In this document: positions 11,351-21,240 of the stretch, piece after piece
Layout of the letters: every line of letters begins with the position of its first letter
How positions within the stretch are numbered: position 1 is the first letter of the stretch
From: Ceratotherium simum simum
Lineage: Eukaryota > Chordata > Mammalia > Perissodactyla > Rhinocerotidae
DNA length: 64,000 nt
NCBI RefSeq assembly: GCF_000283155.1
Contig: NW_004454171.1
Location: 13,124,519-13,188,518, forward strand
Reading direction: 5' to 3'
Made by a program: the position numbers and the translations under genes
The notes under the pieces: generated by a model
What the model saw: only the letters and a program-made list of their open reading frames with translations
Database searches by the model: none
Told to the model about the DNA's origin: nothing

Positions 11351-11539
11351 ACTCACATCTCTGACAACCTTCAGTGCTTTCCACACTTGGTGTAGCCTGG
11401 TTTTCTGTCTCCTTGGGAATCAATTTTGACAATTTATGTTTTCCTAGAAATCACCTCTGTGATTTCTCACTGCTATAAACTTGCACATAGGAATATCTAA
11501 ATTACTATTGTAGAAAAAATATATTCTCCCAAAAGTTGA

Positions 11540-12215
11540 AAACTTGTGTCCACACAAAAACCTGGACACAGGCATTTAGAACAGCTTTATACATAACTAC
11601 CAAAATGTGGAAGTAACCAAGATGTCCTTCAGTAGGTGAATGGATAAATAAGCTGTGGTACATCCAGACAATGGAATGTTATTCAGCACTAAAAAGAAAT
11701 GAGCTATCCAGCCATGAATAGACATGGAGGAACCTTAAATGCATGTTGCTAAGTCAAAGACGCCAATCTGAAAAGACTACATACTGTGTGATTCCAACTA
11801 TATGACATTCTGGAGAAGACAAAACTATGGAGGCAATAGAAAGATCTGTGGTTGCTGAGGGGTAGGGAAGGAAGGGCAGGGAGAGATGAATAGGCAGAGC
11901 ACAGAGGATTTTTAGGGCAGTGGAAATACTCTGATGAAACTATACCGATGGATACACACCACTGTACATTTGTCCAAGCCCATAGGATGCACAACAGCAA
12001 GAGTGAACCCTAAGGTCAACTTTGGACTTCGGGTGATTATGATGTGTCACTGTAGGTTCATCTGGTAACAAATGTACCATTAAGATAAGTGATATTGATA
12101 ATGGGGGAGGCTAGGCATGTGTGGGGGTATATGGGAAATCTCTGTACTGTCCTCCCAATTTTGTTGTAAACCTAAAACTGCTCTAAAAATATAAAGTCTT
12201 TAAAAAAAACATATA
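11540..12215 (+). repeat. L1 3' end (ORF2 tail and 3' UTR) with poly(A)
   Basis: TAACCAAGATGTCCTTCAG, GAATGTTATTCAGCACTAAA, CATGGAGGAACCTTAAATG and CTGGTAACAAATGTACCA are the L1M ORF2 tail and 3' UTR. The copy closes with AAAACTGCTCTAAAAATA and an A-rich tail at about 12203-12210. Short frames on either strand here are accidental. Confidence 0.85.
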
Positions 12216-12744
12216 AAACCTAATTAAAGGACATTGTTAGCAGTCAGAAAATACTGAATTCAAAAGTGCCACTGTAGCTGGAATCCAGAGATCTAGAAGC
12301 TGACACAGCTGCCATAACCGCCTCTCGGCACCCACAAAGCTGGTGACCAGACACTGGCCTCCCCGTCACTCGGTGCTATTTCTCCGTGATATTTCTTGTT
12401 AGTGGAAATAGCAACAACGACCTCCTCCTCCCTGCAGCCATCAAATGTGAAGGACATGCATTTGATTTGGTGGTACCTAGTTTTCATCCAGAACATTAGC
12501 ACCAAGAGTCTAGGAAATGTAGGTTCTTTTTTTAGCTTTTCAGCCCCTGCAGTACAGGAAGGCACCCTGGAAGGAGGGTGGGATGGAGTTGAGGAAGCCA
12601 ATCCTGGGTATCCGTCTTTGACATAAAAGAGGATATAATAACTGAACAGATAATCTAGTCTAAACCTTTGTTATTCATGGCACATATGGGAAATTATAAT
12701 GTTTGTGCTTCATACTAGGGCAAATGGGCTCTTTGGAAAGAAGT
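12216..12744. other. Unassigned sequence
   Basis: No repeat or gene is recognised. The overlapping 102-codon minus and 76-codon plus frames at 12293-12626 lack any known motif. Confidence 0.45.
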
Positions 12745-13953
12745 CAGTGTTATGCTCCACATCCTTGAAAGAGTCTACATAAGTTATTTGGAATTCTTCT
12801 ACATGGGAGATTTGTCTTTCTCTCCCCATTTATTTACTTATACAATCATTTGTTTATACTGGTATGGACTCACGAGTGTTCATTTTCTACTTTGGGTTAT
12901 AACCCAATTTATTTATTTTGTTGCTCAAATTATTCCAGCTTGACCCTTGGGAGCTCTTTCAGTTGGTTGCTGTGTCCTTTTGACATACCCCCATCAGTTG
13001 GTGTCTGTAGTTTGGGGGGTGTGTGTGTGTCTGTGTATGTGTGTGTGTGTGTAGCACTTTGTTACTTTCTGGCACTACAAGATGCTCCAGGCTCATCTTG
13101 TAGATTCCCTGACCCAGCTGAAGAATGAGCCGTTTTTCCAAGGATCTCAAGTTCTTTTGTTGGAGGATAGTACTAAGAACAAAGATTGATCTGGGCACTC
13201 ATTACCATTCTTTGACTTTTGACCTTTCTGTGGCCTTATGTTTAGATATATATTTTGTAAACATCATATACCTAAATTTTAAAAAATTGAGTCTTATAAT
13301 CTCGGTCTTTCAATGACAGAGTTTAGGCTATTTATGTTTGCTGTGATTGTTCATATTAGGACTCATTTTTGTAGTACTTTTGATTTGTCCTATTTCTGTG
13401 TTTGCTTTTTGAGTGATTTTTATTTTGTTTTGTTCCTCCTTTCCTGTCTTCTTTTGGATTGATTAACTTTGCTTATGTTCCTTCTGTCTCATTCTATTTT
13501 TCCTTCTACTTGTTTGAAAATTTATGCTCTATGTGTACTCTTTTAGTAGTTACCTTAGGTATTTTTACTTGCATTTAACTCAACAAAATCTAAAGTTAAT
13601 ATCTTTACCTTGTTCCCAAACAATACAAGGACCTTAACATGCTTTAAATGTGATTACAGCCTCTCATATCACAATCTACTGTTGACCTATATTTTAATTC
13701 TAGCATATTTTCCTCCCAACAAAGTAAGCGTTATATTATGGTTGTCACATTCAATGTTTACTTAGTTTTGCCCACGTATTTCCAAGTATTTTTCCTCATT
13801 ATTCTTTCTTGCATCTTGCATCTTCTGTTTTCAATCATTTTTCTTCTAACTGCATTATATCCTTCAGAATTTCCTTTAGTGAGGATATTTTGGTCGTAAA
13901 CCTTTTTAGCTTTTGGTCTTCTAACAATATCTGTATTTTGCTCTAATTATTGA
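12745..13953 (-). repeat. Old L1, segment 1 of a nested composite
   Basis: The stretch from CTACATGGGAGATTTGTC to TTTCCAAGGATC matches a non-coding part of an L1M-type element. From about 13205 the text is antisense L1 (TTCTATTTTTCCTTCTAC; TTTTTAGCTTTTGGTCTTCT). It resumes at 14810 and again at 16327 after LTR insertions. A (TG)n tract at 13019-13052 lies within it. Confidence 0.7.
13019..13052. repeat. (TG)n microsatellite
   Basis: GTGTGTGTGT repeats with one CTGTGTAT interruption, following a GGGGGG run. The tract is inside the old L1. Confidence 0.9.
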
Positions 13954-14268
13954 TGTTTCACGATTCACCGGGTAACCAGACCGTGAGGCCAAAATTAAAA
14001 GGCGGATAAGTGCCACCCAGAGAAGAGACTAGTGCATGATTTGAGGTTGCTGAGAACAGACAACACGCACACCAGGCCCAAGTGGTACAGTGTTTACTTA
14101 CAGTAAGGGAGGAAGAAAGAGCGCCCAAGTTCCAGCCTCTTGCAATGCATCGGTCTACTGTGGCCAGCACACAGGGGCTATGTAGCTGCACACATCCCAC
14201 TGTATGCTGCAGTAGAAGGACCTGATGTGCCATGCCTCCACCACGGGGTCTAAAATACAGAAAGCTGG
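13954..14268 (-). mobile_element. LTR-like insertion, left part (contains an ERE SINE)
   Basis: This foreign segment splits L1 sequence that is continuous across 13953 and 14810. ATTGA occurs on both sides (13949-13953 and 14805-14809), as expected for a 5-bp target duplication. On the minus strand it ends in ...GTGAAACA. Its size without the SINE is about 460 bases, and there is no long frame. The LTR identity is inferred from these features and not from a family match. Confidence 0.5.
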
Positions 14269-14641
14269 GGCCGGCCCCGTGGCTTGGTGGTTAAGTGAGC
14301 GCGCTCCACTGCTGGCGACCCGAGTTCGGATCCCGGGCTCCCACCGGCGCGCTGCTTCTCCGGCCATGCTGAGGCCGCGTCCCACATACAGCAACTAGAA
14401 GGATGTGCAGCTATGACACACAACTATCTACTGGGGCTTTGGGGGGANNNNNNNNNNNNNNNNNNNNNNNNNNNNNNNNNNNNNNNNNNNNNNNNNNNNN
14501 NNNNNNNNNNNNNNNNNNNNNNNNNNNNNNNNNNNNNNNNNNNNNNNCGCGTCCCACATACAGCAACTAGAAGGATGTGCAGCTATGACACACAACTATC
14601 TACTGGGGCTTTGGGGGGAAAAAATAAATAAATAAAATCTT
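14269..14641 (+). mobile_element. ERE-type SINE, young copy, with an assembly gap inside
   Basis: It opens GGGGCCGGCCCCGTGGCTTG. Box A (GGCTTGGTGG) and box B (GGTTCGGATCC, reading GAGTTCGGATCCC here) are intact, and the tail is AAATAAATAAATAAAATCT. A perfect 18-bp duplication, TAAAATACAGAAAGCTGG, flanks it at 14251-14268 and 14642-14659. The span includes 100 N and a repeated 72-bp block. Without these the SINE is 201 bp, the same size as the copy at 17980-18182. Confidence 0.95.
14448..14547. other. Assembly gap, exactly 100 N
   Basis: A run of exactly 100 N, the conventional size for a gap of unknown length. The 72 bases before it (14376-14447) are identical to the 72 bases after it (14548-14619). 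The gap is therefore probably an unmerged overlap and not missing sequence. Confidence 0.97.
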
Positions 14642-14659
14642 TAAAATACAGAAAGCTGG

Positions 14660-14804
14660 AGGCACGCCAGAAGGCCACTGATGCTATACATCAAGCCCAG
14701 AATATGGAAAGCTATTCCTCCACAAGGTGGCACGCCCAGCACAGACTGTGTGGGCTCTTTGTCTCCCAGTAAGGAGACATTGCACATGACTGTCTTTCCT
14801 TTAA
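14660..14804 (-). mobile_element. LTR-like insertion, right part
   Basis: This continues the insertion interrupted by the ERE SINE at 14269-14641. The ATTGA duplication follows at 14805-14809, and antisense L1 resumes (GCTATGTATGGAATTC). Confidence 0.5.
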
Positions 14805-15474
14805 ATTGAAATCAATTTTTGCTATGTATGGAATTCTAAAGTGACAATTCTTCCTCTCAGTACATTGATATATTATTGCACACTCTTTTTGGCTTCCATT
14901 ATTGCTGCTAAAAAGTTAGGTGTGAATCTACTCATCATTCATTTGAAGATGATCAGTCTTATCTCTCTGGCTGCTTTTAAGATTTTTTCTCTTTGTCTTT
15001 GGAGTTCTGAAGTTTCGCCATGATTTGTCTGTGGGTGGATTTCTTTATTATTGTCTTGTTAAGGATTCATTAGGCTTTCTGGATCTGAGGATTGGTGTCT
15101 TTCCCCAGTTCTGATAGATTCTCAGCCATTATCTTTTATAATATTGCCTCCACTCTTCTCTATTGCCTCTTTTGGGTACTCACATAAAACGTTTGTTAGA
15201 CATTCTTATTCTATTTTCCATGTTTTTGAGACTTTCTTACTCTGTATTCCATGTCTTTTTATCTCTCTTTTGTATTTTCCATGTCTTTGTTTCTGTGGAC
15301 TGCATTTTAACTGATTTTTTCAGTTAAATATAATTTCAAGGTGATTGATTTTCTCCTTAGCTATAGTCTTAACCGAGTTGTAATTTTCATTTACTATATT
15401 TTTAATTTATAGAAATTGTATGGTTCTTTTTCAAATCTTCTTGGTCATTCTTTATAGTCTTCTCCCCTCCAATA
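14805..15474 (-). repeat. Old L1, segment 2 of a nested composite
   Basis: Antisense L1 text resumes: CTCTGGCTGCTTTTAAGAT, CCAGTTCTGATAGATTCTC, CTCTTTTGTATTTTCCATG and CTTGGTCATTCTTTATAGTC. This corresponds to the ORF1/5' side of the L1. All frames are short. Confidence 0.75.
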
Positions 15475-16326
15475 TGTGTTTTTTCAAACACCCCCAAACA
15501 ATTCTCCAATTCTCTGCAGACACTGACTAGGTGTCCTACAAATTTAATTCAATTCTGACATTATCCTCCTGGAGATAGCGTCAGATCCCACAGGCTAAGG
15601 GCTCAGTCCCACAAGACTGCCCTGACTTCAGATGCTAATTGCAAATCCAGATTGTCACCTGTGCTTCTGACCAACCAGCTATAAATCAGAGGTTCTCACA
15701 AACCCCTCCTTAGGTTTAATTAATTTGCTAGAGCTGCTCATAGAACTCAGGAAACTGGTTTGCTCACTAGACTAATGGTTTATTACAAAGGATATTGAAG
15801 GATACAAATGAGCAGTCAGATGAAGTGATACATAAGGCAAGGTCTGGAAGGGTCCTGAACACAGGAGCTCCTGTCCCCAGGGAGTTTGGGGTATGCCATT
15901 CTCCCAGAATGTAGATGCAGTCTGGTTCACCAACCTGGAAGCTCTCTGAATCCCATTCTTTTTGGTTTTTTGGAGGCTTAGTTACACAGGCATGAATCAT
16001 TAAATCATTGGCCATTGGTGATTGAGTTCCATCCCCAGCCCTTCTCTCCTCCCTGGAGGTCTAGAGATGGAGCTGAAAGTTCCAACCCTCTAATCACCTG
16101 ATTGGTTCCCTTGGCAATCTGCTCCCATCATTAGGGGCTTTCCAAAAATCCTCTCATTAACATAAACATGTTTCAACTTATGTGTTGAAAGGGGCTTGTT
16201 ATAAATAGCAAAAGACACCTTTATCACTCTCATCACTTAACGGAATTCCAAGGGCTTTCAGGAGCTCTGTGCTAGAAATGGGAATGAGGACCAAATATAT
16301 ATTTCTTATTATAAATCACAATATCA
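15475..16326 (-). mobile_element. Solitary LTR (copy B), inserted in the old L1
   Basis: On the minus strand the element begins TTGATATTGTGATTTATAAT, passes CACAGAGCTCCTGAAAGC, GAGGGTTGGAACTTTCAGC, the poly(A)-region block around 15770 and TGTGGGACTGAGCCC, and ends near 15477. It is the same family as 744-1483 in opposite orientation, and longer. Antisense L1 is found on both sides. Confidence 0.8.
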
Positions 16327-16534
16327 AACCCCACTGCTTATATTGCTTAAGTTTCTATTTTATTTCTTCAAATAATCTATGGTTAATATTCTGTTTCTGT
16401 AAATTCCAATAGCTAAAGTCAGCATGGGTTAGATATTTAAAATTTTGCTGACTGAATTTCTGCTTGTTTTCAATCATGATGTCCTGTTTCCTTATGTTTT
16501 AAGATTTTTTAAAAAATGTTATTTCTCTTGCTTT
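16327..16534 (-). repeat. Old L1, segment 3 of a nested composite
   Basis: AT-rich sequence that continues the interrupted antisense L1 up to the 3' end of the next L1 at about 16535. The assignment rests mainly on position, so the right border is approximate. Confidence 0.5.
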
Positions 16535-17199
16535 CATTTTTTTAAATTAATAGACTTTTTTCCTTTTTTACCAGTTTTATATTTACAGAAAAATCAACTG
16601 GAAAGTACAGACAGTTAGTTCCCATATCATTCTTCACCCCCTGCCCCAGTTTCCAGTATTTTTAAAATCTTGCATTAGTGTGGTATATTTGCTATAATTA
16701 ATGAGCCAATATTGACACATTATTATTAACTAAATTCCTTAGTTTACACTAGGGTTCACCCTTTGTCCTCTACATTCTATGAGTTTTAACAAATGTATAC
16801 TGACACGGGTGCATCATTACAGTATCATACAGAATAGTTTCACTGACCTAAAATTCCTTGTGCTCTATCTATTAACCCCTCTCTCCCTCCCCAAAGGCCC
16901 TGGCAGCCGTTGATCTTTTTACTGTCTCCTTAATTTTACCTTTTCCAGAATGTCATATAGTTGGAATCATACACTACCTAGCCTTTTCTGATTGGCTTCT
17001 TTCACCTAGCAATATGTATTTAAGGTTCCTCCATGTTTTTTCATGGCTTGATAGCTCATTTCTTTTTAGTGCTGAATAATATTCCATTGTCTAGATGTAC
17101 CACAGTTTGTTTATACATTCACCTGCCAAAGGACATACTGGTTGCTTCCAAGTTTTGGGAGTTATGAATAAACTGCTATAAACATCCATGTGTAGGTTT

Positions 17200-19498
17200 T
17201 TTTGTGGACATAATTTTTCAACTCATTTGGGTAAATACCAAGGAGCACAATTGCTAGAGTGTATGGTAAGAGCATGTTTAGTTTTGTAAGAAACTGCCAA
17301 ACTGTTTTCCAAAGTGGCTGTACCTTTTTCCATTCCCACCAGCAATTAATGAGAATTGATATTGTTATACAACCTTGCCAGTGTTTTGGATTTTAGCCAT
17401 TCTAGCAGATGTGTAATGGTATTTCATTGTTGTTTTAATTTGCAATTCCCTAATGACATAAAATGTTTAGCATCTTTTCATATGTTTATTTGCCATATGT
17501 ATATCTTCTTTAATAGGGTGTCTGTTCAAATCTTTTGCCCATTTTTAAATTGGGTTGTTGGTGTTCTTATTGTTGAGTTTTAAGGGTTCTTTTTATATTT
17601 TGGATAACAGTCCTTCATCAGATATATGTTTTGCAAATATTTTCTCCCAGTCTATGACCTGTCTTTCATTCTCATAACAATATCATTTGGAGAGCAGAAG
17701 TTTTAAATTTTAATGAAGTCCAACTTATCAAATTTTTCTTTCATGGATTGTGCTTTTGGAGTCGTATCTGAAAAGTATCACTAAACCCAAGGTCACCTAG
17801 ATGTTTTCCTATGTTATCTTCAAGGAGTTTTATAGTTTTGCATTATACATTCACGTCAGTGATCCATTTTGAGTTAATTTTTGTGAAACGTGTAGGATCT
17901 GTGTCTAGATTCCTGTTTTTGTATGTGGATATCCAGTTTTTCCAACACCATTGTTGAAAAGACTATCTTTTAAACATTAGGGCCAGCCCCGTGGCTTAGT
18001 GGTTAAGTGCGCGCGCTCTGCTGCTGGCAACCCGGGTTCGGATCCCAGGCGTGCACCGGCGCACCACTTCTCTGGCCATGCTGAGGCAGCGTCCCACATA
18101 CAGCAACTAGAAGGATGTGCAGCTATGACATGCAACTATCTGCTGGGGCTTTAGGGGGAAAATAAATAAATAAATAAAATTATAAACATTAAATTGCCTC
18201 TGCTCCTTTTTCAAAGATCAGTTGACCATAATTGTCTGGATCTATTTCTGGATTTTCTATTCTCTTCTATTGGCCTATTTGTCTATTTTTTCACCAAAAT
18301 TGCACTGTCTTCATTACCATAGCTTTACAATAAGTCTTGAAGTCAGGTAGTATCAGTCCTCCAAATTTGTTCTTTTCCTTCAACACTGTGTTGACTATTC
18401 TGGGTTTTCGTCTTTCCATACAAACTTTAGAATCAGTTTGTCAATATCTGCAAAATAACTTGCTGGGATTTTAATTAGGATTGCATTGACTCTATAAATC
18501 AAGTTGGGAAGAACTGATATCTTGACAATATTGAGTCTTCCTATTTATTTGATCTTCTTTGATTTCTTTCATCAGTTTTGTAGTTTTCCTCATATAGGTC
18601 TTGTACATATTTTGTTAGATTTATACCTAAGTATTTCATTTTTTTTTGTCGTGACTATAAATGGTATTATGTCTTTAATGTCAAATTCCAATTGTTCATT
18701 GCTGGTTTATAGAAAGCAATTGACATTTGTATATTAACCTTGTATCCTGTAACCTTGTTATAACTGCTAACTAGTTCTAAGAGATTTTTGGTTGATTATT
18801 TTGGATTTTCTACATAGTCATATCATCTGCAAACAAAGACAGTTTTATGTCTTCTTTCCCAATCTGTATACCTTTTAGTTCCTTTTCTTGCCTTATTGCA
18901 TTAGTAGGACTTCCAGTACAATTTTGAAAAGGAGTGTTAAGAGGGGACAGTCTTGCTTTGTTTTTGTTCTTAGTGGGAAAGCTTCTAGTTTCTCACCATT
19001 AAGTATGAAGTTAGTTGTCAGTTTTTTGTAGAACTTCTTTATCAAGTTGAGGAAATTCCCATCTATTCTTAGTTTGCTCAGAGTTTTTATCGTGAATGGG
19101 TATTGGATTCTGTTGAATGCTTTTTCTGCATCTATTGATATGATCATGTGAAATTTGTTTTTAGCCTGTCGATGTGATGAATTACATTTATTGATTTTCA
19201 AATGTTGAACCAACTTTGCATGCTTTGCATAAATCTCTCTTGGTTGTGGTATAATAATTCTTTTTATATACGATTGGAATCAAATTGCTAATATTTTGTT
19301 AAGGATTTCTGTATCTATACTCATGAGAGATATTGGTTGGTAGTTTTTCTTTCTTGTAATGTCTTTGTCTGATTTTGGTATTAGGGTAATGCTGGCCTCC
19401 TAGAACAAGTTAGGGAGTATTCCTTCTGCTTCTATTTTCTGGAAGAGATTGTAGAGAATTGGTATAATTTTGTCCTTAAATGTTTGGTAGAATTCACT
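17200..19498 (-). pseudogene. L1 ORF2 remnant: RT and C-terminal domains
   Basis: ORF2 of the L1 at 16535-21240. The longest open piece (18893-19213, 106 codons) carries the RT fingers/palm with [12 protein letters not shown]. This is motif A with the catalytic-region AFDKIQ changed to AFNRIQ. Motif B is degraded to [13 protein letters not shown] from the usual [11 protein letters not shown]. An ERE SINE interrupts the C-terminal part at 17980. The N-terminal endonuclease is absent. The original product was a reverse transcriptase acting in cis on its own RNA; this copy cannot make it. Confidence 0.85.
17980..18182 (+). mobile_element. ERE-type SINE, tailless subfamily, with 9-bp duplication
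   Basis: It opens GGGCCAGCCCCGTGGCTTAG, with box A GGCTTAGTGG and box B GGTTCGGATCC. The body has CATACAGCAACTAGAAGGAT, and it ends CTGGGGCTTTAGGGGGAAAA plus (AATA)n. TAAACATTA flanks it at 17971-17979 and 18183-18191. It is derived from a tRNA but is not a tRNA gene. It would have been transcribed by RNA polymerase III and mobilised by L1 proteins. Confidence 0.95.
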
Positions 19499-19499
19499 C

Positions 19500-20120
19500 C
19501 ACTCTCTTCGTGTTTGCATGATTTTTGAAGAGAAGTTGGATGTAATTCTTATCTTTGCGCCTTCATAGTAAGGTTTTTTTCCCCTTTGGCATCTTTCAAA
19601 ATTTTCTCTTTATCTTTGATTTTTCTGCAGTCTGAGTATATGACAAAGTGTAGTTTTTTGGTATTTATCCTGCTTGGTGTTTTCTGAGCTTCCTGGATCT
19701 GTGATTTGTTGTCTGTCATTAATTTTTGAAACTCTCAGTCATTATTGCTTCAAATATTTCTTCTGTTCTTTTCTCTCTTTCTTCTCTTTCTTATTCCCAT
19801 TACGTATATGTTACACCTTTTGTAATTGTCCCACAGTCCTTGGATAGTTTGCTCTTTTTCACTTGTCTTTCTCATGGCATTTAGTTTTAGAAATTTCTAT
19901 TAACGTTTCTCCAAGCTCACTGATTGGTTTCCTCATCTGTGTCCTGTCTATTGATGAGCCTATCAAAGGTATTCTTCATATCTGCTATGGTGTTTTTGAT
20001 TTCTAGCATTTCCTTTTGATACTTTCTTAGAGTTTCCATCTCTCTGTTTACATTAGCCATCTGTTCTTGCACGTTGTCCACTTTTTCCATTAGATCCCTT
20101 AGCATATTAGTCACAGTTGT
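19500..20120 (-). pseudogene. L1 ORF1 remnant (coiled-coil part)
   Basis: The 65-codon open piece at 19917-20114 reads as heptad-rich sequence (EKVDNVQEQMANVNREM; KNTIADMKNTFDRL), typical of the L1 ORF1p coiled coil that drives trimerisation. ORF1p is the RNA-binding chaperone of L1. Flanking sequence is the RNA-binding part and the 5' side, both broken by stops. Confidence 0.8.
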
Positions 20121-21240
20121 TTTAAATTCCCAGTCTGATCATTACAACATCTCTGCCATATCTGAGTTTGGTTCTGATGCATGCTCTTTCTCTTCAAACT
20201 GTTTTTTTATTGAAAGCCAGACATGATGCAATAAAGATAAAAGAAACTGAGTTAAACAGGCCTTTAGTGTGGGAGTTTATGTTTTTCTGGCCAGGGGTTA
20301 AGCTGTGTTTACTGCTTGGTGTCAAAGGCAAAAATTTCCTCTGGTGTCCTTGTTTTTGTCTCCGCTGTTTTCTTTGGGTTTCTTTAGAGACTTCTCCTTA
20401 AATAAGATCTGAGACATCGCAGTTCTTTCCATTGTATGCCCCTGTTATTATACAGGAGCCCTACTGATGAGGTGGTAAAGTGTTGGGGGAGGGGAAGCAT
20501 CATATAGTCCTATGATTAGGTTTCAGTCTTTTAGTGAGCCTGTGCCCCTGGGCTGTGATCTTTACAAGTGTTTCTCAGTTATGTTTTGTTTTGTTTCTCC
20601 TTCAGGTAAGATAGGAAGGCTAGAGCTGGCTGGAGTTGGGTATTTTTCTTCCTCCACATTGGTTAGACTCTGGTAAATCCCCTGTTAGGTATGCTCTGGT
20701 ATAGTAGTTTCTCTTGAGGGAAGGCCTTTGTTAGAAGAAGCACAGAATTATATGGGCCTATTTCAAAATGGTTATTTTTTTGTCAGAAGTAGGAGAAGAT
20801 TTTTCTCTAATCTTTGCTGAGAGAGTCTGGTAAGGCTCTTGGAGTCACAACTCACAGAAGTGTGGAGGCCTCCCTAAAACTGGATCCCCCTGGAATTTTT
20901 AACTATCAAATTTTTCCACACTGAGCCTCCAGCAATTCTTCAATTACAGATTAAGTTTTCCTATCCTGGTACTTGTTCTTGTGGAAGCTTCTGCTCTGGG
21001 CTTCTGCTTCAGTAAGTTGTGATTCTCTGTATCTGCCTGCCTGTCTCTCCAATTTTGCCCTGTGACCTCAATTCTCTGTTGGATCTAAGAAGAGTTGATT
21101 TTCACTTTGTTCAGCTTTTTTCTTATTGTGAGGTCAGGGGTGATGACTTTCAAGCTTCTCACATGCTGAACTGGAAACTAGAAGTCCTTTGCTTTCATTT
21201 TTCTATATTATTTCATTTTAACTGTGCCTTATTCATATTT

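Larger units (their letters stand above)
16535..21240 (-). mobile_element. L1 retrotransposon, long, endonuclease region deleted
   Basis: In antisense order it shows the 3' UTR and ORF2 tail (CAGTTTTATATTTACAG; GAATAATATTCCATTGTCTA), ORF2 through the RT domain to about 19498, then an abrupt change to ORF1/5' UTR sequence from about 19500. The ORF2 endonuclease part is therefore missing. The 5' UTR text extends to about 21240. An ERE SINE is inserted at 17980-18182. Numerous stops make it inactive. Confidence 0.88.

Noticed and set aside
14290..14345. tRNA-like A and B boxes (also at 17995-18050, 43145-43200, 49950-50010)
   Set aside because: They belong to tRNA-derived SINEs with target-site duplications and A-rich tails. 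The cloverleaf is not preserved, so they are not tRNA genes.
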